From Pseudonocardiaceae bacterium YIM PH 21723 (lineage in GTDB: Bacteria; Actinomycetota; Actinomycetes; Mycobacteriales; Pseudonocardiaceae): a DNA stretch of 64,000 nucleotides. The notes under the pieces are model-generated. The model did no database searches and had not been told where the DNA came from. It saw only the letters and a list, made by a program, of their open reading frames with translations. The position numbers were made by a program, and so were the translations under genes. The number at the start of each line of letters is the position of its first letter. Position 1 is the stretch's first letter. Below are positions 60,980 through 64,000 of the stretch, piece by piece. Where the stretch lies: contig QZFT01000011.1 of assembly GCA_003600225.1 (NCBI GenBank), forward strand, positions 62,001-126,000, read 5' to 3'.

Positions 60980-61525
60980 GTGCTGGAACTGGCCGTCCTG
61001 GGTCTGCTGCACGAGGCCCCGATGCACGGTTACGAACTCCGGAAACGCCTGGGATCCCTGCTCGGCGGCCTCCGGGCCTTCTCCTACGGCTCGCTCTATC
61101 CGACCCTGCGCAGGCTGCTCCAGGCGGAGTTGATCGCCGAGGAGGGTGATGAACCCGACGCCCGGCTGGCCTGGAATCGGCGGGCGCGCAGGGTATACAA
61201 GCTGACTGCGGAAGGTAAAGAGCGATTCGCGGAACTGCTGGCCGAAGGTGGCCCGCAGACATGGGAGGACTCCTCGTTCGGGGTCCACCTGGCGTTCTTC
61301 TCCCGCACGCCCGCCGAGACGCGCATGCGCATTCTGGAGGGCAGGCGGCGGCGAGTGGAGGAACGGCGCGACGGCTTGCGAACCGTAATGGGACGAGCGG
61401 GCGAACATATCGACCGGTACACCCGCGAACTGCACCGCCTCGGGCTGGAAAGTACCGAGCGGGAAGTGCGGTGGCTCAACGAGCTCATCGCAAGTGAAAA
61501 AGCCGAACAAGATCCACAGGAATGA
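60980..61525 (+). CDS. PadR-family transcriptional regulator
   Basis: A 181-residue protein, GTG start with GAGGAGG upstream. The winged helix (MLELAVLGLLHEAPMHGYELRKRL, then FSYGSLYPTLRRLLQAELI and RRVYKLTAEGKERFAELL) is the PadR signature. The C-terminal helical domain (RMRILEGRRRRVEERRDGLRTVM; YTRELHRLGLESTEREVRWLNEL) mediates dimerisation. It stands 62 bases ahead of ino1 on the same strand, as Rv0047c does with ino1 in M. tuberculosis by recollection, so control of inositol synthesis is likely but not shown by the sequence. Confidence 0.88.
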   Translation: MLELAVLGLLHEAPMHGYELRKRLGSLLGGLRAFSYGSLYPTLRRLLQAELIAEEGDEPDARLAWNRRARRVYKLTAEGKERFAELLAEGGPQTWEDSSFGVHLAFFSRTPAETRMRILEGRRRRVEERRDGLRTVMGRAGEHIDRYTRELHRLGLESTEREVRWLNELIASEKAEQDPQE

Positions 61526-61587
61526 TCCTGCCGCCGAGGTTGCTGTACCTCTGCGGCGTAGAAGCGAAAAAATAGGAGGAGCCGGCC

Positions 61588-62673
61588 ATGGGCGAAGGCG
61601 CCAAGAGTGTCCGGGTGGCCGTAGTAGGCGTGGGGAACTGTGCCGCGTCGTTAGTGCAGGGTGTGCACTACTACCGGGATGCCGATCCGGAGACCCGGGT
61701 GCCTGGTCTGATGCACGTCCAGTTCGGCGACTACCACGTCGGTGACATCGAGTTCGTCGCCGCGTTCGACGTGGACGCCAAGAAGGTCGGGCGGGACCTC
61801 TCCGAGGCCATCGTGGCCAGCGAGAACAACACCATCAAGATCTGTGACGTGCCGCCGTCCGGAGTGATCGTCCAGCGGGGTCACACCTTCGACGGCCTGG
61901 GCGAGTACTACCGGGAGATGATCGCCGAATCCGATGAGGCTCCGGTCGACGTCGTCGCCATGCTGAAGGAGGCGCGGGCCGACGTGCTCGTGTCGTACCT
62001 GCCCGTCGGGTCGGAGGACGCGGACAAGTTCTACGCGCAGGCCGCCATCGACGCGGGCGTCGCCTTCGTGAACGCGCTGCCGGTGTTCATCGCCTCCAAC
62101 CCGGAGTGGGCGGCGAAGTTCGAGGCCGCCGGGCTGCCGATCGTCGGTGACGACATCAAGTCCCAGGTAGGTGCGACGATCACCCACCGGGTGATGGCGA
62201 AGCTGTTCGAGGACCGCGGCGTGGAGCTGCTGCGCACCTACCAGCTGAACTTCGGCGGGAACATGGACTTCATGAACATGCTGGAGCGCAAGCGCCTGCA
62301 GTCCAAGAAGATCTCCAAGACCCAGTCGGTCACCTCGCAGATCCCGCACGAGATGGCCAAGGCCGACGTGCACATCGGGCCGTCGGACCACGTGCCGTGG
62401 CTGGACGACCGCAAGTGGGCCTACGTCCGCCTGGAGGGCCGTTCGTTCGGCGACACCCCGCTGAACCTGGAGTACAAGCTCGAGGTCTGGGACTCGCCCA
62501 ACTCGGCAGGCGTGATCATCGACGCGGTGCGTGCCGCGAAGATCGCCCTGGACCGGGGAATCGGTGGGCCGGTGCTCTCCGCCTCCTCCTACTTCATGAA
62601 GTCCCCGCCGGAGCAGTACTCCGACGACGAGGCGCGCGACCGCGTCGAGCGCTTCATCCGTGGCGAGGAGTAG
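61588..62673 (+). CDS. ino1: myo-inositol-1-phosphate synthase
   Basis: A 361-residue protein with AGGAGGAG before the ATG. The NAD-binding motif [38 protein letters not shown], the catalytic region [21 protein letters not shown] and [26 protein letters not shown] are typical of the actinobacterial enzyme. It converts glucose-6-phosphate to inositol-1-phosphate, the entry to phosphatidylinositol, mannosylated lipids and mycothiol. It is probably co-transcribed with padR. The third palindromic repeat follows about 70 bases behind the stop. Confidence 0.96.
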   Translation: MGEGAKSVRVAVVGVGNCAASLVQGVHYYRDADPETRVPGLMHVQFGDYHVGDIEFVAAFDVDAKKVGRDLSEAIVASENNTIKICDVPPSGVIVQRGHTFDGLGEYYREMIAESDEAPVDVVAMLKEARADVLVSYLPVGSEDADKFYAQAAIDAGVAFVNALPVFIASNPEWAAKFEAAGLPIVGDDIKSQVGATITHRVMAKLFEDRGVELLRTYQLNFGGNMDFMNMLERKRLQSKKISKTQSVTSQIPHEMAKADVHIGPSDHVPWLDDRKWAYVRLEGRSFGDTPLNLEYKLEVWDSPNSAGVIIDAVRAAKIALDRGIGGPVLSASSYFMKSPPEQYSDDEARDRVERFIRGEE

Positions 62674-62745
62674 CTCCCCGCGTACTCGGCCCCTGTTCTC
62701 CGCCTTCTGGTGGAGGGCAGGGGTTTTTCGTTGCGTCTGGATGGT

Positions 62746-63169
62746 TGTCGAAGGACGGCTTTGGAGGGGGAGACGGGCTCTGGGCCGCGTCTTTCCTGCC
62801 TGCGTGTCGGGTGGGGGCACGCCTGACTGGTGGTCGGGCCGCTACGCGGGGCGGCGTGGGCGGTCCGGGCCGCTGCGCGTGGCCAGGCGGCGTCACCCGG
62901 CAACTGTCCACTGTGGACCAAGCCTTTGTTCCATCTTCAAGATGGATTTGGGGCCCCAAATCCATCTTGAAGATGGAACATTGCCGACCCCGTCACCCAC
63001 ACGGACACCACTTGCCTCAGCGGCCCCACGTGTCACGTGCAGGTCCGCGCCGGAGGCGATCAGGCCCCCAATCCACCCGACAGCCCAGACCGGCGTGCGC
63101 CCACCCGACACGAAGGCAGGAAAGACGCCCCAGCCCACCCGTCTCGTCCTCCAAAGCCGCCTTCGACGA
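62746..63169. repeat. long palindromic repeat element, copy 3
   Basis: Outer termini GTCGAAGG... and ...CCTTCGAC are exact inverses. The core at 62927-62980 is a perfect 54-bp palindrome that differs from copy 2 only in three bases next to the GGGGCCCC centre on each side. The inner left arm has CAACTGTCCACTGTGGACC, the inner right arm the complement of TGATCGCCTCCGGCGCGGA. It makes up most of the 721-bp gap between ino1 and the PhoX-type gene. Confidence 0.88.
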
Positions 63170-63303
63170 CACGCCAGAAGCACCCCACGCAGCGCTGTCA
63201 GTGACATGTCAGTGAACGGGTTCATGCTGATGAAGCACGGAAAGTAAGCGCACAGCAGACGGGCGTTGCCGTGGTCTGGGGGTCATGGCAGCGCCCTTAC
63301 TGT

Positions 63304-63336
63304 GTTCGTGCGCTGTTCACCGCACGTCGCCGAAAA
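63304..63336 (+). promoter_or_regulatory. PHO-box-like 11-bp direct repeats
   Basis: GTTCGTGCGCT, GTTCACCGCAC and the weaker GTCGCCGAAAA follow one another without gap, about 60-90 bases before the PhoX-type gene. PhoP of Streptomyces binds tandem 11-bp GTTCA-type units at phosphatase promoters. Confidence 0.45.
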
Positions 63337-63394
63337 CGAGTTCCATGTTCCTTACGGTCGGACATGTTCCCCTCTGACTTCACGGAGGCTTCAC

Positions 63395-64000
63395 ATGTCC
63401 ATCCACCTTCCCCTGCTCGGACACAACTCCGGCAGAGCGGCGGTGACCTGCGAGTTCCGCTGCGGCAACGCATGCGCGCACGACGCCCCGAACACCTCGG
63501 ACAACGCCTACTTCGGTGACATCGTCCGCGCCGTGGCCAGCCGGCGCGGCGTGCTCAAGGCGGGCGCGGTCCTCGCCGTGGCGGCCGGGGCCGGGCTCAC
63601 CGCCGGATCCGGGGTCTCCGCGGCGGCCGCCGCCGTTCCCGGTGGCGGCGCGGGTACCCGCTTCACCCCGGTCGCGCCCAACCTGGAGGACCGGGTGGTC
63701 GTACCGCCCGGCTACGACCAGCAGGTGCTGATCCGTTGGGGGGACCCGGTGCTCCCCGGGGCGCCGAAGTTCGACTTCGACAAGCAGACCTCGGCCGCGC
63801 AGGCCATGCAGTTCGGCTTCAACAACGACTTCGTCGGACTCGTCCAGCACGACAGCGAGTACCGCTGGTTCCTGGTGGTCAACCACGAATACACCACCGA
63901 GCAGTTCATGTTCCGCGGCTGGACTCCGGCCACCACCACGGCGGAACAGACGAAGATCGCCTGGGCGGCGCACGGGCTGACCGTCGCCGTCGTCGAGCGC
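63395..64000 (+). CDS. PhoX-family (DUF839) alkaline phosphatase, partial
   Basis: The ATG at 63395 has GGAGG six bases upstream; the frame is open to the window end (202 residues). A long N-region MSIHLPLLGHNSGRAAVTCEFRCGN leads to a twin-arginine signal (ASRRGVLKAGAVLAVAAGAGL). Then FTPVAPNLEDRVVVPPGYDQQVLIRWGDPV and FVGLVQHDSEYRWFLVVNHEY are characteristic of PhoX/DUF839 phosphatases, Tat-exported Ca/Fe-dependent phosphomonoesterases. The PHO-box-like upstream repeats support a phosphate-starvation role. The C-terminal part lies outside. Confidence 0.88.
   Translation, partial: MSIHLPLLGHNSGRAAVTCEFRCGNACAHDAPNTSDNAYFGDIVRAVASRRGVLKAGAVLAVAAGAGLTAGSGVSAAAAAVPGGGAGTRFTPVAPNLEDRVVVPPGYDQQVLIRWGDPVLPGAPKFDFDKQTSAAQAMQFGFNNDFVGLVQHDSEYRWFLVVNHEYTTEQFMFRGWTPATTTAEQTKIAWAAHGLTVAVVER

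Overview
The window comes from a high-GC actinobacterial chromosome. GTG and TTG starts are frequent, third codon positions are strongly GC-biased, and long antisense shadow frames lie over most genes. Single-copy genes occur in the order ino1, PadR regulator, DUF5318 protein, class A PBP, GT87 glycosyltransferase, rpsF, ssb, rpsR, rplI, dnaB. This is the order I recall around Rv0046c-Rv0058 of Mycobacterium tuberculosis, an origin-proximal segment. The extra secreted proteins, the PBP paralogues and the RiPP cluster suggest a mycelial actinomycete such as a member of the Pseudonocardiaceae; that family call is inference.

Left region (1-22,530), mostly cell envelope and signalling: a partial AI-2E-type transporter, a beta-helix-repeat membrane protein, and two secreted proteins, one with about 19 tandem chaplin-like repeats. 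Next come a PAS-GGDEF protein and a PAP2 phosphatase. A four-gene operon follows (OmpR-type regulator, histidine kinase, two GerMN-like lipoproteins), divergent from two tandem LytR-CpsA-Psr ligases that share an upstream box. Then come a NarL-type two-component pair and metabolic or tailoring enzymes.

Middle region (22,540-41,773): a complete 19,234-bp Tn7-like transposon with 11-bp terminal inverted repeats and a perfect 5-bp target duplication (CGGAG). tnsA, tniA (tnsB), tniB (tnsC) and a large tniQ form one overlapping operon at the right end, and tniQ carries one in-frame amber codon. The cargo is an XRE-ImmA/IrrE protein with a partner, a TOTE-type primase-helicase, an albusnodin-like lasso peptide cluster (regulator, precursor, cyclase, B protein, acetyltransferase, unknown protein) and two HEPN-domain proteins. 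The element sits just after the dnaB stop codon and cuts the next gene at its fourth codon. Joining the flanks restores an ATGA-coupled dnaB-downstream gene pair.

Right region (41,784-64,000): dnaB with a class 3-like intein in its P-loop, an upstream array of DnaA-box-like sites in an 11-bp register, rplI, rpsR, ssb, and rpsF with an S6:S18-type leader. These are followed by a secreted protein, endonuclease IV, a cholesterol oxidase, a GT87 protein and three class A PBP paralogues, one of which lacks the transpeptidase catalytic motifs. DUF5318, PadR and ino1 genes and the start of a PhoX-type phosphatase close the window. Three copies of a roughly 400-bp palindromic repeat lie in the intergenic spaces of this region.

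No rRNA, tRNA or CRISPR array was seen.
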